Positions 53,410 through 62,628 of a DNA stretch of 64,000 nt are shown one piece after another (the stretch's first letter is position 1; each line of letters opens with the position of its first letter). A model generated the notes under the pieces. That model ran no database searches and was not told the origin of the DNA. It saw only the letters and a list, made by a program, of their open reading frames with translations. The translations under genes and the position numbers were made by a program. The DNA is taken from positions 62,001 through 126,000 of the forward strand of contig CAVZTA010000005.1 in NCBI GenBank assembly GCA_963778025.1. The letters run 5' to 3'. The DNA comes from CAVZTA01 sp963778025. GTDB lineage: Bacteria; Chloroflexota; Limnocylindria; Limnocylindrales; CSP1-4.

Positions 53410-54645
53410 GTGGCGCCGAGCGCGCCCGCGGCCGCGACGGGCCGCCGCCTGCTCACCGCTGAGCTGCTGTCGATCGGGACCGAGCTGACGGTCGGCGAGA
53501 CGCTCGACACGAACGCGGGCGAGCTGGCGCGATCGCTCGTCTCCCTGGGCGTCCGAGCGACGCGGGTCACGGCGCTGCCCGACGACCTCGAAACCGTCGC
53601 CGACGCGTTCCGCGACGCACTCGCGCGGTCGGACCTGGTGATCACGACCGGCGGCCTGGGCCCCACCCCGGACGACCTGACGCGCGAGGCGCTGGCACTC
53701 GTGTGCGGGGAGACACCGACGGTCGACCCGGACCTGCTCGCCTGGCTCCGCGGCCTGTGGGACCGTCGCGGGATGCCGTTCCCCGACGCGAACATCAAGC
53801 AGGCCTGGGTCATCCCATCGGCGACGGCCCTGCCGAATCCGAATGGCACGGCGCCCGGCTGGCTCGTGGCGCGGCCGGACGGGCGGGTCGTCGTCACGCT
53901 CCCGGGACCGCCGCGCGAGATGCGGCCGATGTGGCAGGACGAGGCGTTGCCGCGACTGCGCGAGCGGGGGTTGGGTCGCGATCTCGTCGTCCGCACGCTG
54001 CGCTTGACCGGCATCGGCGAATCGCAGGTCGCCGACCGTCTCGGCGAAGCCATCCTCCGCGCGACCAACCCGATCGTCGCCACGTATGCACGCGCGGACG
54101 CGGTCGATGTCCGGATCTCGGCCATCGATGCCGAGGACGGTGCGAACGCGGCGTCCCTCGTCGACACGGCCGAGGCGGCGGTGCTCGAGGCGGTCGGGGA
54201 GTTCGTCTGGGCACGCGGGTCGACATCGTGGCCGGAGGCGCTGGACGAGGCACTGGCAGGGCGGGGCTGGACGCTGTCGACGACGGAATCCGGGACGGGC
54301 GGCTCGCTGGCGGCACTCCTCGGCGAGCTGCAGGCGTTGAAGGCGGCCGCCGTCCAGGGTCCGGCGGCCGGCGACCCCGACGAGCCCGAGGACGACGTGA
54401 CGTCGTCACCCGGCGATCAGCTGATCGGGCGGGCTGCTGCGGCGCGCGATGCGGCGGGCGCCGATGTCGGCATGGCGGTCCGAGCCCGGCCGCGGAGCGG
54501 CGACACCGCCGTCTCGATCGCGATCGCGTTGCCCACGCGGACGCACGTCGAGCGGCGGATCGTGTTCCTGGCCGGTCCGCAGGGGCGCTCGCGCACGGCG
54601 CTCGCCGCAGCCGCGGTCCTGCTGGAGCAGCTCCGCCGCGACTGA
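53410..54645 (+). CDS. cinA: CinA-like competence/damage-inducible protein with degenerate C-terminal domain
   Basis: A 411-residue protein from GTG 53410 (true start may be GTG 53385 with an indel). The N-terminal MoCF-like domain is complete: AELLSIGTELTVGETLDTNA, VITTGGLGPTPDDLTREALA, NIKQAWVIPSATALPNPNGT, and VTLPGPPREMRPMW. In other CinA proteins this domain has ADP-ribose pyrophosphatase activity. The C-terminal PncC-like domain keeps the Glu-Ser (TTESGTGGSLAAL) but the Cys of ESCTGG is Gly. The segment that should carry the catalytic Tyr and Lys (YSNxxK) and the GxAGP loop are not recognisable, so nicotinamide-nucleotide amidase activity is doubtful. Confidence 0.85.
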   Translation: MAPSAPAAATGRRLLTAELLSIGTELTVGETLDTNAGELARSLVSLGVRATRVTALPDDLETVADAFRDALARSDLVITTGGLGPTPDDLTREALALVCGETPTVDPDLLAWLRGLWDRRGMPFPDANIKQAWVIPSATALPNPNGTAPGWLVARPDGRVVVTLPGPPREMRPMWQDEALPRLRERGLGRDLVVRTLRLTGIGESQVADRLGEAILRATNPIVATYARADAVDVRISAIDAEDGANAASLVDTAEAAVLEAVGEFVWARGSTSWPEALDEALAGRGWTLSTTESGTGGSLAALLGELQALKAAAVQGPAAGDPDEPEDDVTSSPGDQLIGRAAAARDAAGADVGMAVRARPRSGDTAVSIAIALPTRTHVERRIVFLAGPQGRSRTALAAAAVLLEQLRRD

Positions 54646-54716
54646 TGCGTCGCTCGCCGTCCCGCACCGGCCGATGGGCGCCGAGGACGCCGCGACGGCG
54701 GAGGGCCGGCAAGCTA

Positions 54717-54828
54717 GAGCGATCCGGCTGCTGGCACCCCGGCTGAGCTCGCAGGTCACGCGCCTCACGAGCACCTGGTGGATCGCGTGGCCTGCACGCT
54801 CCTGCGGGACCCGAGCGATCCGGCTGCT
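54717..54828. repeat. 16-bp direct repeats in the cinA/crp convergent gap
   Basis: GAGCGATCCGGCTGCT occurs at 54717-54732 and 54813-54828, 96 bp apart, in the 217-bp gap between converging genes. A one-mismatch version (GAGCGATCGGGCTGCT) follows the hairpin at about 3907 in another convergent gap. The rest of the gap contains no gene I can support. Confidence 0.6.
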
Positions 54829-54862
54829 AGGCGCGCGAGGCGCGGGGCCGCGGGTCAGGCGA

Positions 54863-55582
54863 TCAGCGGCGCGACGCCTGCCGCAGGCCCTCCATGTCGA
54901 GGACGATGATCGCGTCGCGCTCGAGGCGGATCAGCCCGTCGGAGGCGAACATCCCGAGCAGCTTGTTCACCGACTGCCGCGTCGAGCCGACCATCGACGC
55001 GAGGTCGGCCTGCGTGAACGGCCCGTCGAGCCGTACGGAACCGTCCTCGCCCGCCACGCCCTGCTCATCTGCCAGGCGCGTCAGGCGGGCCGCCAGGCGT
55101 CCCGTCATGTCCAGGAAATGCAGCTCCTCGACATGGTCGGTGATCCGCCGCAGCTCCTTCGCCAGCAGCTCGAACAACGCGTCCCGGAAGCCGGGAACGG
55201 TGTCGATCGCCTCGCGGAAGCGCTCCCGAGGGACGACCAGCGTCTCGCTCGGGTCGAGCGCCGTCGCCGAGGCGGACCGCGGCGCGCCGTCGAGCAACGC
55301 GAGCTCACCGAAGAAGTCGCCCGGCCGCAGCGTCGCGAGGATCGCCTCGTCGCCGGCATCGGACGGCAGCGAGATCTTCACCCGCCCGGATGCCACCACG
55401 AACACCGCGTCACCCGGGTCGCCCTGGTGGAAGATCACCTCACCGCGGCGGAACCGCCGGATGCGCGCCGAGCGAGCGATCGCGAGCAGGTCGGCCTCGG
55501 GCAGGGCGCGGAACAGGGGCACGCGCGCCAGGGCGGCACTCGCAGCGGCCGGGTCGCCGACCACGCGCAGGTCGCTCACCAC
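54863..55582 (-). CDS. Crp/Fnr-family transcriptional regulator
   Basis: A 239-residue regulator. The cNMP-binding domain (about 20-140) holds RRGEVIFHQGDPGDAVFVVA and the phosphate-cassette LRPGDFFGELALLDGAPRSA with the Arg-Ser that contacts cyclic-nucleotide phosphate. A dimerisation helix follows (about 140-160). The C-terminal winged HTH is FTQADLASMVGSTRQSVNKL. There are no FNR-type cysteines, so cAMP or another small ligand is likely. It converges with cinA and is followed upstream by mrp. The start is GTG 55582 (or the adjacent GTG 55579). Confidence 0.92.
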   Translation of the reverse strand: MVSDLRVVGDPAAASAALARVPLFRALPEADLLAIARSARIRRFRRGEVIFHQGDPGDAVFVVASGRVKISLPSDAGDEAILATLRPGDFFGELALLDGAPRSASATALDPSETLVVPRERFREAIDTVPGFRDALFELLAKELRRITDHVEELHFLDMTGRLAARLTRLADEQGVAGEDGSVRLDGPFTQADLASMVGSTRQSVNKLLGMFASDGLIRLERDAIIVLDMEGLRQASRR

Positions 55583-55588
55583 GGGCGC

Positions 55589-55594
55589 ATCCTA
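55589..55594 (-). promoter_or_regulatory. leaderless promoter of the Crp-family gene (-10 TAGGAT)
   Basis: TAGGAT on the minus strand, then six bases (GCGCCC) and GTG 55582. The spacing matches the ROK, rarA and methyltransferase starts exactly. Confidence 0.55.
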
Positions 55595-55649
55595 ACGGCT
55601 CCGAGTGTCCCGGAGTCGCCCCCCACGCGTCGCACGTGTCGCTCGCGGA

Positions 55650-56723
55650 TCAGCTGAGTGTCAGGACCGGCTCGTTCGCGCTCGTCGCGGCGCGCACGCT
55701 CATCCGCGCCGCGATCGTCCGCGCCAGCGTGGTCAGCGCCTCGGCCGCCGGCCCCGGCTCGCGCTGGGCGACCGCCGGGACCCCGGCATCGCCACCCTGG
55801 CGCACCGTGACGTCGAGCGGGATCTTGCCCAGGAATTCGAGACCGTGCTTCTCGGCGAAGCGCTCGCCGCCGCCACGCCCGAACAGCTCGACCTCCTCGC
55901 CGCAGTGGGGGCACACGAACGCCGACATGTTCTCGACGACGCCGATGACCGGCACGCTCACCCGCCGGAACATCGCGTACGCGTTCTCGACGTCGGACAC
56001 CGCGACGTCCTGCGGCGTCGTCACGAGGACCGTCCCGCTGATGGGCACGGACTGGGCAAGCGTGAGCTGCGCGTCGGAGGTGCCCGGCGGCAGGTCGATG
56101 ACGAGGTAGTCGAGCTCGCCCCAGTCGCCGTCGCGCAGGAACTGCTGGATCGCGCCGCCGACGAGCGGGCCGCGCCACACGATCGCCTGGGAAGCGAAGA
56201 AGCGCATCGAGAGCACCTTCACGCCGTGGCGCTCGAGCGGGACGATCTTCCCTTCGGGCGAGGCGACCGGCTGGCCCTCGAGGCCGAGCATCTGCGGGAT
56301 GTTCGGGCCGGTGATGTCGGCATCCAGGAGGCCCACGCTCGCGCCCGCCTGCGCGAGGGCGACCGCGAGGTTCACGCTCACCGTGCTCTTGCCGACCCCG
56401 CCCTTGCCCGACGCGACGGCGATGATGTTCTTGACCCCCGGGACGAGCTGCTCCTGGCTCCGGGGCGCCGCTCGCCGCACCGTCGCACCCCAGGTGATCG
56501 CGATCGCCTCCACGCCCAGTGGCGTGAGCGCTCGGCGCACCTCGGTTTCGATCTCGTCCTTCAGCGGGCAGGCCGGCGTCGTGAGCTCGATCGTGAAGGC
56601 GACCGCCGTCCCATCGATCGCGAGGTCCTTGACCATCTGGCGCGCGATGAGGTCACCACCGAGCTCCGGTTCCTGGACGGTTCGGAGCGCATCGATGACA
56701 GCGGACTCGACGATGAGGGACAT
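55650..56723 (-). CDS. mrp: Mrp/NBP35-family Fe-S cluster carrier ATPase
   Basis: A 357-residue protein. The N-terminal MIP18/DUF59 domain (VIDALRTVQEPELGGDLIAR) keeps the EPE motif. The P-loop ATPase has the deviant Walker A GKGGVGKST at residues 106-114, then VGLLDADITGPNIPQMLGL, DYLVIDLPPGTSDAQLTLAQ and the Fe-S CxxC motif in NMSAFVCPHCGEEVELFG. ApbC/Mrp proteins carry 4Fe-4S clusters to target enzymes. The ATG follows a GAGG site. A candidate -10 (TACGAT) lies at about 56788-56783. Confidence 0.95.
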   Translation of the reverse strand: MSLIVESAVIDALRTVQEPELGGDLIARQMVKDLAIDGTAVAFTIELTTPACPLKDEIETEVRRALTPLGVEAIAITWGATVRRAAPRSQEQLVPGVKNIIAVASGKGGVGKSTVSVNLAVALAQAGASVGLLDADITGPNIPQMLGLEGQPVASPEGKIVPLERHGVKVLSMRFFASQAIVWRGPLVGGAIQQFLRDGDWGELDYLVIDLPPGTSDAQLTLAQSVPISGTVLVTTPQDVAVSDVENAYAMFRRVSVPVIGVVENMSAFVCPHCGEEVELFGRGGGERFAEKHGLEFLGKIPLDVTVRQGGDAGVPAVAQREPGPAAEALTTLARTIAARMSVRAATSANEPVLTLS

Positions 56724-57082
56724 CGTTGGACGGTTCCTCGTGGCACGCGCCGCTGGGGGTTTGGGCGGGCGCGGCGTGAATATCGTACCCCGCTCCCGGC
56801 CGGGCGCCCTCGAACGTGCCGGTGCGCGCCGGCATCATCCCCGTGCGGCGACCTGCCGATCGCACGAGACGGCACATCCCGATGCGCCCGATCCACGAGA
56901 TCCGCACTCGGTGCGTCCCCTTTGCACGAGGTTCGCATCGTTGACACCCGCTCGAAGGGAGACCTATCCTCCCGCCACCCTGTCACGGGGTGAGCGAGCT
57001 TGCCGATCAGCGCGAGCACGGGTGGGATGGACCCGCGCCCCGGCGGCGTCCCGTGGCACGCTTGTGGAGTCGGGAAGCGCAC
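56724..57082. promoter_or_regulatory. divergent region with the potABCD-operon promoter
   Basis: 359 bp between mrp (minus) and potA (plus). The plus-strand promoter is the best in the window: -35 TTGACA (56941-56946), 18 bp, -10 TATCCT (56965-56970). The leader from about 56977 to the potA GTG is about 105 nt and contains an in-frame GTG at 56990. I see no riboswitch fold in it. Confidence 0.7.
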
Positions 57083-58213
57083 GTGCCCCAGGTCGAGGTG
57101 CGCCTGGTCCAGGTCGTGAAGAAGTTCGGCGACGTGAACGCCGTCGACCACATCGACCTGGAGGTCCAGGACGGCGAGTTCTTCAGCCTGCTCGGTCCCT
57201 CGGGCTGCGGCAAGACGACGACGCTGCGCATGATCGGCGGCTTCGAGCAGCCGACATCCGGGGTCATCGAGCTGCACGGCGAGGACGTCACCTGGCTGCC
57301 GCCCTTCAGGCGCAACGTCAATACCGTCTTCCAGAACTACGCGCTCTTCCCGCACCTCACGATCTTCGAGAACGTGGCCTTCGGGCTGCGTCGCAAGGGC
57401 GTCAAGGACAGCGAGGTCAAGTCGCGCGTCACCGAGATGCTCAAGCTCGTCGAGCTGCCCGGCTACGAGCGGCGCAAGCCCAATGAGATCTCCGGTGGCC
57501 AGGCGCAGCGCGTCGCCCTCGCGCGCGCGCTCATCAATCGCCCCGCCGTCCTCCTCCTCGACGAGCCGCTCGGCGCGCTCGACCTCAAGCTGCGCAAGCA
57601 GATGCAGGTCGAGCTCAAGCGCATCCAGCGCGAGGTCGGCATCACGTTCATCTACGTGACCCACGACCAGGAGGAGGCGATGACGATGTCCGATCGCATC
57701 GCCGTGATGAACCACGGGCGCTACGAGCAGCTGGGCGAGCCCGAGGCGCTGTACGAGCGGCCGACGACGCGGTTCGTGGCCGGCTTCCTGGGTGTGAGCA
57801 ACCTGTTGCCCGGCACGGTCACCCAGCGCGGCGACCCATATGCCAGCGTCACGCTCGGGGACGAGGTCCAGGTCCAGGTCCCGCGGACGGCGATCGACGG
57901 CGCCGAGCGGGTGGAGATCGGTGTCCGGCCCGAGAAGATCCGGATGCACGGGCTGAAGGAGTTCGTGCTGCCGACCCACAATCGGATGCTGGGCAGGGTG
58001 CGCGACGCCGCGTACCTCGGCGTCAGCACCCAGTACATCGTGGAGACGAGCGCTGGGACGCCCATCACCGTCTACGAGCAGAACCTCGAACGTGCGACCC
58101 GGTCGGAGCTGTGGGCATCCGGGGAGGACGTGGTCCTCACCTGGTCTCCCGACCACACGTTCGTCATCGCGACCGAGGATGCGGCGGGTCCGCCGCCAGG
58201 AGGAGACGAATGA
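57083..58213 (+). CDS. potA: spermidine/putrescine-type ABC transporter ATP-binding protein
   Basis: A 376-residue ABC ATPase. Walker A is GPSGCGKT at about residues 38-45, the Q-loop is NVNTVFQNYALFPHLTIFEN, the signature is ISGGQAQRVALARAL, Walker B is VLLLDEPLGALD and the H-loop is FIYVTHDQEEAMTMSDRI. A C-terminal TOBE domain (about 285-365) completes a PotA-type subunit. GTG 57083 is chosen for GGGAAG five bases upstream; GTG 56990 is an alternative. Its stop overlaps the start of the binding-protein gene (ATGA). It energises import through the two permeases that follow. Confidence 0.93.
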   Translation: MPQVEVRLVQVVKKFGDVNAVDHIDLEVQDGEFFSLLGPSGCGKTTTLRMIGGFEQPTSGVIELHGEDVTWLPPFRRNVNTVFQNYALFPHLTIFENVAFGLRRKGVKDSEVKSRVTEMLKLVELPGYERRKPNEISGGQAQRVALARALINRPAVLLLDEPLGALDLKLRKQMQVELKRIQREVGITFIYVTHDQEEAMTMSDRIAVMNHGRYEQLGEPEALYERPTTRFVAGFLGVSNLLPGTVTQRGDPYASVTLGDEVQVQVPRTAIDGAERVEIGVRPEKIRMHGLKEFVLPTHNRMLGRVRDAAYLGVSTQYIVETSAGTPITVYEQNLERATRSELWASGEDVVLTWSPDHTFVIATEDAAGPPPGGDE

Positions 58214-59484
58214 GCAAGGAACCCACGTCCGGCGGCACGCCGGTCAGCCGGCGGGCGATCCTCAAGGGCGGGGCGCTCGTCGGGTTCAGCGCCTTCCTGG
58301 CCGCGTGCACCGGGACCCGCTCGACGCCGTCGGCCAGCGCGGCCGGCGGCGGGGCCTCGCCCAGCGGAGCCTCGCCCAGCGCATCCGCCGGCGCCTCGCC
58401 GACGGTGGCGCCCTCGCCGACCGAGAAGGCCATCACCGGCCCGCTCAAGTTCGCGAACTGGCCGGCCTACATCGACCTTTCGGGCGCCGCGGCGGAAGCC
58501 GAGGAGTACTCGCCAGGCTCCTCGCCGACGCTCGAGTCGTTCAAGAAGGAGTTCGGCGTCGACGTCGACTACCAGGAGAAGATCGGCGACAACGCGGTGT
58601 TCGTGGAGACGATCAAGCCGGCGCTCGTCGCCGGTCTCGCCACGGGCTGGGACCTGATGGTCCTGACGGACTGGATGGCCGCGAAGATCGTGGCCAACGG
58701 CTGGGCCGAGAAGCTCGACCGCGAGAACACCCCCGATGCCGTCGCCAACATCCGCGATGCGCTCAAGGGCGCGGCGTGGGATCCGAACAACGACTACCAC
58801 TTCCCGTGGCAGTCGGGCATGACCGGCGTCGGCTTCAACGCGAAGACGCTGAAGGACAACGGGATCGCCGAGCCCACCAAGATCGCCGACCTCTGGAACA
58901 TCCCGCCGGACAAGGTCACGTTCCTCACCGAGGCGCGGGACACCTTCGGGCTGGCGCTGCTCAAGCTGGGCATCGACCCCGATCCGGCCAAGGTGACCGA
59001 CGACGACCTCCAGAAGGTCTCGGACGCCATCCAGCCGCTGGTCGACGGGGGCTTGCGCTTCACCGGCAACGAGTACCTGAAGGACTTCGGCCAGAAGAAG
59101 GTCTGGGCGGCGATGGTGTGGTCGGGCGACCTCGCGTCGTCGGGCGGCGAGGACGACAAGTTCATCTTCCCTGAGGAGGGGACGATGATCTGGACCGACA
59201 ACATGCTCATCCCGAAGGGCGCCGCGAACAAGTACACGGCCGAGCTGATGATCAACTACGTGTACGAGCCGAAGATCGCAGCCCAGATCGCGAACTACGT
59301 CTACTACGTCTCGCCGGTCAAGGGGGCGGACGACGAGATCAAGGCGCTCGACCCCGACGCCGCCACGAACCCGCTCCTGTTCCCGACACCGGACGTCGTC
59401 GCCAAGCAGCACAACTTCCAGTCGCTGAGTGACGAGCTCGAGGCGAAGATGAACGACCTCTTCGGCACCCTTTCGGGCACGTAG
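58210..59484 (+). CDS. potD: polyamine-type ABC transporter substrate-binding lipoprotein
   Basis: A 424-residue exported protein. Its N-terminus combines a Tat-like Arg-Arg (SRRAILKGGALVGFSAFL) with a lipobox ending AAC at Cys33, followed by a Ser/Pro/Ala-rich linker. The mature domain resembles PotD/SBP_bac_8: LKFANWPAYIDLSG, ATGWDLMVLTDWMAAKIV, WQSGMTGVGFNAKTLKDNGI, WTDNMLIPKGAANKYTAELM. Polyamines are the likely ligand, but related proteins bind other cationic compounds. It overlaps potA by 4 bp. Confidence 0.9.
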   Translation: MSKEPTSGGTPVSRRAILKGGALVGFSAFLAACTGTRSTPSASAAGGGASPSGASPSASAGASPTVAPSPTEKAITGPLKFANWPAYIDLSGAAAEAEEYSPGSSPTLESFKKEFGVDVDYQEKIGDNAVFVETIKPALVAGLATGWDLMVLTDWMAAKIVANGWAEKLDRENTPDAVANIRDALKGAAWDPNNDYHFPWQSGMTGVGFNAKTLKDNGIAEPTKIADLWNIPPDKVTFLTEARDTFGLALLKLGIDPDPAKVTDDDLQKVSDAIQPLVDGGLRFTGNEYLKDFGQKKVWAAMVWSGDLASSGGEDDKFIFPEEGTMIWTDNMLIPKGAANKYTAELMINYVYEPKIAAQIANYVYYVSPVKGADDEIKALDPDAATNPLLFPTPDVVAKQHNFQSLSDELEAKMNDLFGTLSGT

Positions 59485-59510
59485 CACACGCCTGGGCTGG
59501 GGATGCTCCG

Positions 59511-60404
59511 ATGACCGCGGCGACGATCGGCCGGGCGCCCGGTCCCGGCTGGCGCCATCGCTTCGGGCGCGTCGTCCCGTACCTGCTGCTGTTTCCGGGT
59601 CTGTTCTGGCTGCTCGTGTTCTACGTGCTGCCGGCGGTCCAGATGTTCACGTACTCGCTCTCGACCGGGAACCTCGAGAACGGGTTCGAGTTCACCGGCT
59701 CGCCCGATGCGTACGTCGAGGCGATCGACCGCTTCGGGCGGCAGTTCCTGAACTCGGTGATCTACGGCGGCCTCGCCACGCTGTTCACGTTCCTCATCGG
59801 CTTCCCGGTCGCCTACACCATCGCGTTCCGTGGCGGGCGCTACAAGAACCTGCTGCTGTTCCTGGTCATCGCGCCGTTCTTCACGAGCTTCCTGATCCGC
59901 ACGATCAGCTGGCAGATCCTGCTGGGCGACGAGGGGCCGCTGCTCGGCCCGCTCAAGCACACGTTCCACGTCCTGCCCGGATCGTTCAGCGTCCTGGGCA
60001 CCGGCGTCGCGCAGTTGTTCGGACTGACCTACAACTTCCTGCCGTTCATGATCCTGCCGCTGTACGTCGCGCTCGAGAAGATCGATCCGCGGCTGATCGA
60101 GGCCGCGAACGACCTCTACGCGGGACGCTTCGCCGCATTCCGGCGCGTCACGTTGCCGCTCGCGCTGCCCGGCGTGTTCGCCGGATCGCTGCTGACCTTC
60201 ATCCCGGCGATGGGTGACTACATCAACGCCGAGCTGCTGGGCAATCCCCAGACCCGGATGATCGGCAACGTCATCCAGAACCGGCTGCTCATCCAGAACG
60301 ACTACCCGGTGGGCTCCGCGCTCTCGTTCATCCTGATGGCCGCGATCGTCGTCGCGGTGTTCATCTACGCCCGGGTCCTGGGCACCGAGCAGCTGACCGG
60401 CTGA
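59511..60404 (+). CDS. potB: polyamine-type ABC transporter permease (PotB-like)
   Basis: A 297-residue inner-membrane permease with six helices and the EAA loop DPRLIEAANDLYAGRFAAFR followed by RVTLPLALPGVFAG, which docks the ATPase. The first helix follows RFGRVVPYLLLFPGLFWLLV. A periplasmic segment (GDEGPLLGPLKHTFHVLPGS) is typical of PotB/PotH. It starts 26 bp after potD and shares one base with potC (TGATG). Confidence 0.93.
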   Translation: MTAATIGRAPGPGWRHRFGRVVPYLLLFPGLFWLLVFYVLPAVQMFTYSLSTGNLENGFEFTGSPDAYVEAIDRFGRQFLNSVIYGGLATLFTFLIGFPVAYTIAFRGGRYKNLLLFLVIAPFFTSFLIRTISWQILLGDEGPLLGPLKHTFHVLPGSFSVLGTGVAQLFGLTYNFLPFMILPLYVALEKIDPRLIEAANDLYAGRFAAFRRVTLPLALPGVFAGSLLTFIPAMGDYINAELLGNPQTRMIGNVIQNRLLIQNDYPVGSALSFILMAAIVVAVFIYARVLGTEQLTG

Positions 60405-61282
60405 TGGCCTCGATCACCGCCGAATCCGCGCGCACGTCGCCCGGCACCCGGGCGACCGTGATGCACCGGCTCGATCGCTGGTTCCTGCCCGTGTTCACCG
60501 CGCTCGCGATCGTCTACCTGCTGGTCCCGATCTTCGTGATGATCGTGTTCTCGTTCAACAAGCCCGCGGGAAAGTTCAACTACATCTGGAACGAGTTCTC
60601 GCTCGACGGATGGCGGCACCCGTTCGATTGGCCCGGCCTGAGCGATGCGGTGGTGACCAGCCTCCTGGTCGCACTCTGGGCGACGGTGTTCTCGACGATC
60701 CTGGGCACGATGATCGGGCTGGCCCTGACCCGCTACCGGTTCCGGGGACGCGGGCTGCTCAACGGGCTGATCTTCCTGCCCATGGCGACGCCCGAGATCG
60801 TCCTTGGCGCGAGCCTCCTGACGCTGTTCGTCGCGACCGCGCTGCCGCCGCTCGCGGGCGCCGTCCCGACGCTCTATCCGACCGGCTTCGGCACGATCCT
60901 CATCGCGCACATCATGTTCAACATCAGCTACGTGGTGGTGACCGTGAAGGCGCGCCTGGCGGGCTTCGATCGGCGGCTCGAAGAGGCCGCGATGGACCTT
61001 GGCGCGAACGAGGTCACGACGTTCTGGAAGGTGACGTTCCCGCTCATCCTGCCCGGGATCCTGGCCGCGGCGCTGCTCGCGTTCAGCCTGTCGATCGACG
61101 ACTTCATCATCACGAACTTCGTCTCGGGAACGACCAACACGTTCCCGATCTGGGTGTACTCCATCCAGCGCAACGCGCTGCCCGTCCAGATCAACGTCAT
61201 CGGCTCGATCGTGTTCCTGAGCGCGGTCGGGTTCGTCGCCCTGACGACGCTGCGGTCCGGCCGCGCGCCGCGCCTCCGCTGA
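60404..61282 (+). CDS. potC: polyamine-type ABC transporter permease (PotC-like)
   Basis: A 292-residue permease. Helices begin VFTALAIVYLLVPIFVMIVF, the segment FNKPAGKFNYIWNEFSLDGW is characteristic of PotC/PotI, and the EAA loop is RRLEEAAMDLGANEVTTFWK. The C-terminal SLSIDDFIITNFVSGTTNTF matches the PotC signature. It pairs with PotB to form the channel. The aminotransferase gene follows after 20 bp. Confidence 0.93.
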   Translation: MASITAESARTSPGTRATVMHRLDRWFLPVFTALAIVYLLVPIFVMIVFSFNKPAGKFNYIWNEFSLDGWRHPFDWPGLSDAVVTSLLVALWATVFSTILGTMIGLALTRYRFRGRGLLNGLIFLPMATPEIVLGASLLTLFVATALPPLAGAVPTLYPTGFGTILIAHIMFNISYVVVTVKARLAGFDRRLEEAAMDLGANEVTTFWKVTFPLILPGILAAALLAFSLSIDDFIITNFVSGTTNTFPIWVYSIQRNALPVQINVIGSIVFLSAVGFVALTTLRSGRAPRLR

Positions 61283-61302
61283 TCGACACGAAGGAGCCCA
61301 CC

Positions 61303-62628
61303 ATGGTCGCCACCGCCCCGGATCCCGCCGGCACCTCCGGGCCGCTCCCGGATCGGTCGGTCGTGCCGCCGGTCTGGAGCCGGATCACGAACCTCGTCGT
61401 GGACCATGGGGAGGGATCGTGGCTGACCACGGTCGACGGCGAGCGGTACCTCGACTACTCGGCAGGCATCGGTGTCGTGAACACCGGCCATGCGCATCCC
61501 CGGGTCGTGGCGGCGATCCAGGCGCAGGCGGCGAAGCTCCTCCACGGCCAGCAGAACATCGTCTATCACGAGCCCGGGCTTCGGTTGTACGACCGGCTCT
61601 CGCGGCTGCTGCCCGGGGGACCGTGGGGCGCCTTCCTGTCGAACAGCGGCGCCGAGGCGATCGAGGCGGCGGTGAAGCTCGCGCGGGTCGCGACCGGGCG
61701 GCCGGCCATCATCGCGTTCCGCTACGGGTTCCACGGCCGGACCGGCCAGGCGATGGCCCTGACCGCGGCCAAGGACGTGTACCGCGGCGCGTTCGAGCCA
61801 CTGCCGGGCTCCGTGTACCACGCCGACTACCCGTACTGCTACCGCGCGACCGGTGGCCCACACGATCCCGCGGCGTGCACGTGCGACTGGGAGGAGCGGC
61901 TCGAGCTGCTGTTCCACCAGCTCGTCTACCCCGACAAGGTCGCGGCCATCGTCGTCGAGCCCGTCATCGGCGAGGGCGGCTACATCGTCCCGGCCCCGAC
62001 CTTCCTGCCCCGGCTGCGTGAGATCACGCGCGAGCACGGCATCCTGCTCGTGGCGGACGAGGTCCAGACGGGCTTCGGGCGGACCGGCGAGCTGTTCGCC
62101 GTCCAGCACTGGGACGTCGAGCCCGACATCATCGTCGTCGCCAAGGGCATCGCGTCGGGCCTGCCGCTCTCGGGGCTGATCGCGAAGCGCGAGCTGCTCG
62201 ACAGGCTCGCGCCGGGCACCCATGGCGGGACGTATGGCGGCAACGTCGTCGCCTGCGCCGCCGCGCTGGCCACGCTCGATGTGATCGACGACGAAGGCCT
62301 CGTCGTCAACGCCCGCGAGCGCGGACGGCAGTTCCTCGACGGCCTGCGGCGGATCGCCGCGGGACGTCGGACGATCGGCGACGTCCGCGGGCTCGGGCTG
62401 ATGCTCGCGCTCGAGTTCGTCAAGCCCGACGAGGGCGACGGCCGCGTCCCGGATCCCGCCCTCACGAAGCGCGTGCAACAGGAGGCCTTCGCGCGCAAGC
62501 TGCTGGTGCTCACGGCGGGCACGTACGTGAACGTCGTGCGGATCATCCCGCCGCTGGTGACCACGGCCGAGGAGGTCGACCTTGCACTATCGATCCTCGA
62601 AGACAGCCTCGTCGCAGCGGGGGCCTGA
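61303..62628 (+). CDS. class III aminotransferase (4-aminobutyrate/putrescine type)
   Basis: A 441-residue PLP enzyme starting at ATG 61303 behind AAGGAG. Family motifs are LDYSAGIGVVNTGHAHPRVV, FLSNSGAEAIEAAVKLARVA, YGFHGRTGQAMALTA, LLVADEVQTGFGRTGELFAV, and the PLP lysine in IIVVAKGIASGLPLSG. The best general match is GabT-like 4-aminobutyrate-2-oxoglutarate transaminase. Cotranscription with a polyamine importer suggests that it deaminates imported putrescine or 4-aminobutyrate. The insert PYCYRATGGPHDPAACTCDW, with three Cys, is a feature of several GabT-like proteins. Confidence 0.88.
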   Translation: MVATAPDPAGTSGPLPDRSVVPPVWSRITNLVVDHGEGSWLTTVDGERYLDYSAGIGVVNTGHAHPRVVAAIQAQAAKLLHGQQNIVYHEPGLRLYDRLSRLLPGGPWGAFLSNSGAEAIEAAVKLARVATGRPAIIAFRYGFHGRTGQAMALTAAKDVYRGAFEPLPGSVYHADYPYCYRATGGPHDPAACTCDWEERLELLFHQLVYPDKVAAIVVEPVIGEGGYIVPAPTFLPRLREITREHGILLVADEVQTGFGRTGELFAVQHWDVEPDIIVVAKGIASGLPLSGLIAKRELLDRLAPGTHGGTYGGNVVACAAALATLDVIDDEGLVVNARERGRQFLDGLRRIAAGRRTIGDVRGLGLMLALEFVKPDEGDGRVPDPALTKRVQQEAFARKLLVLTAGTYVNVVRIIPPLVTTAEEVDLALSILEDSLVAAGA

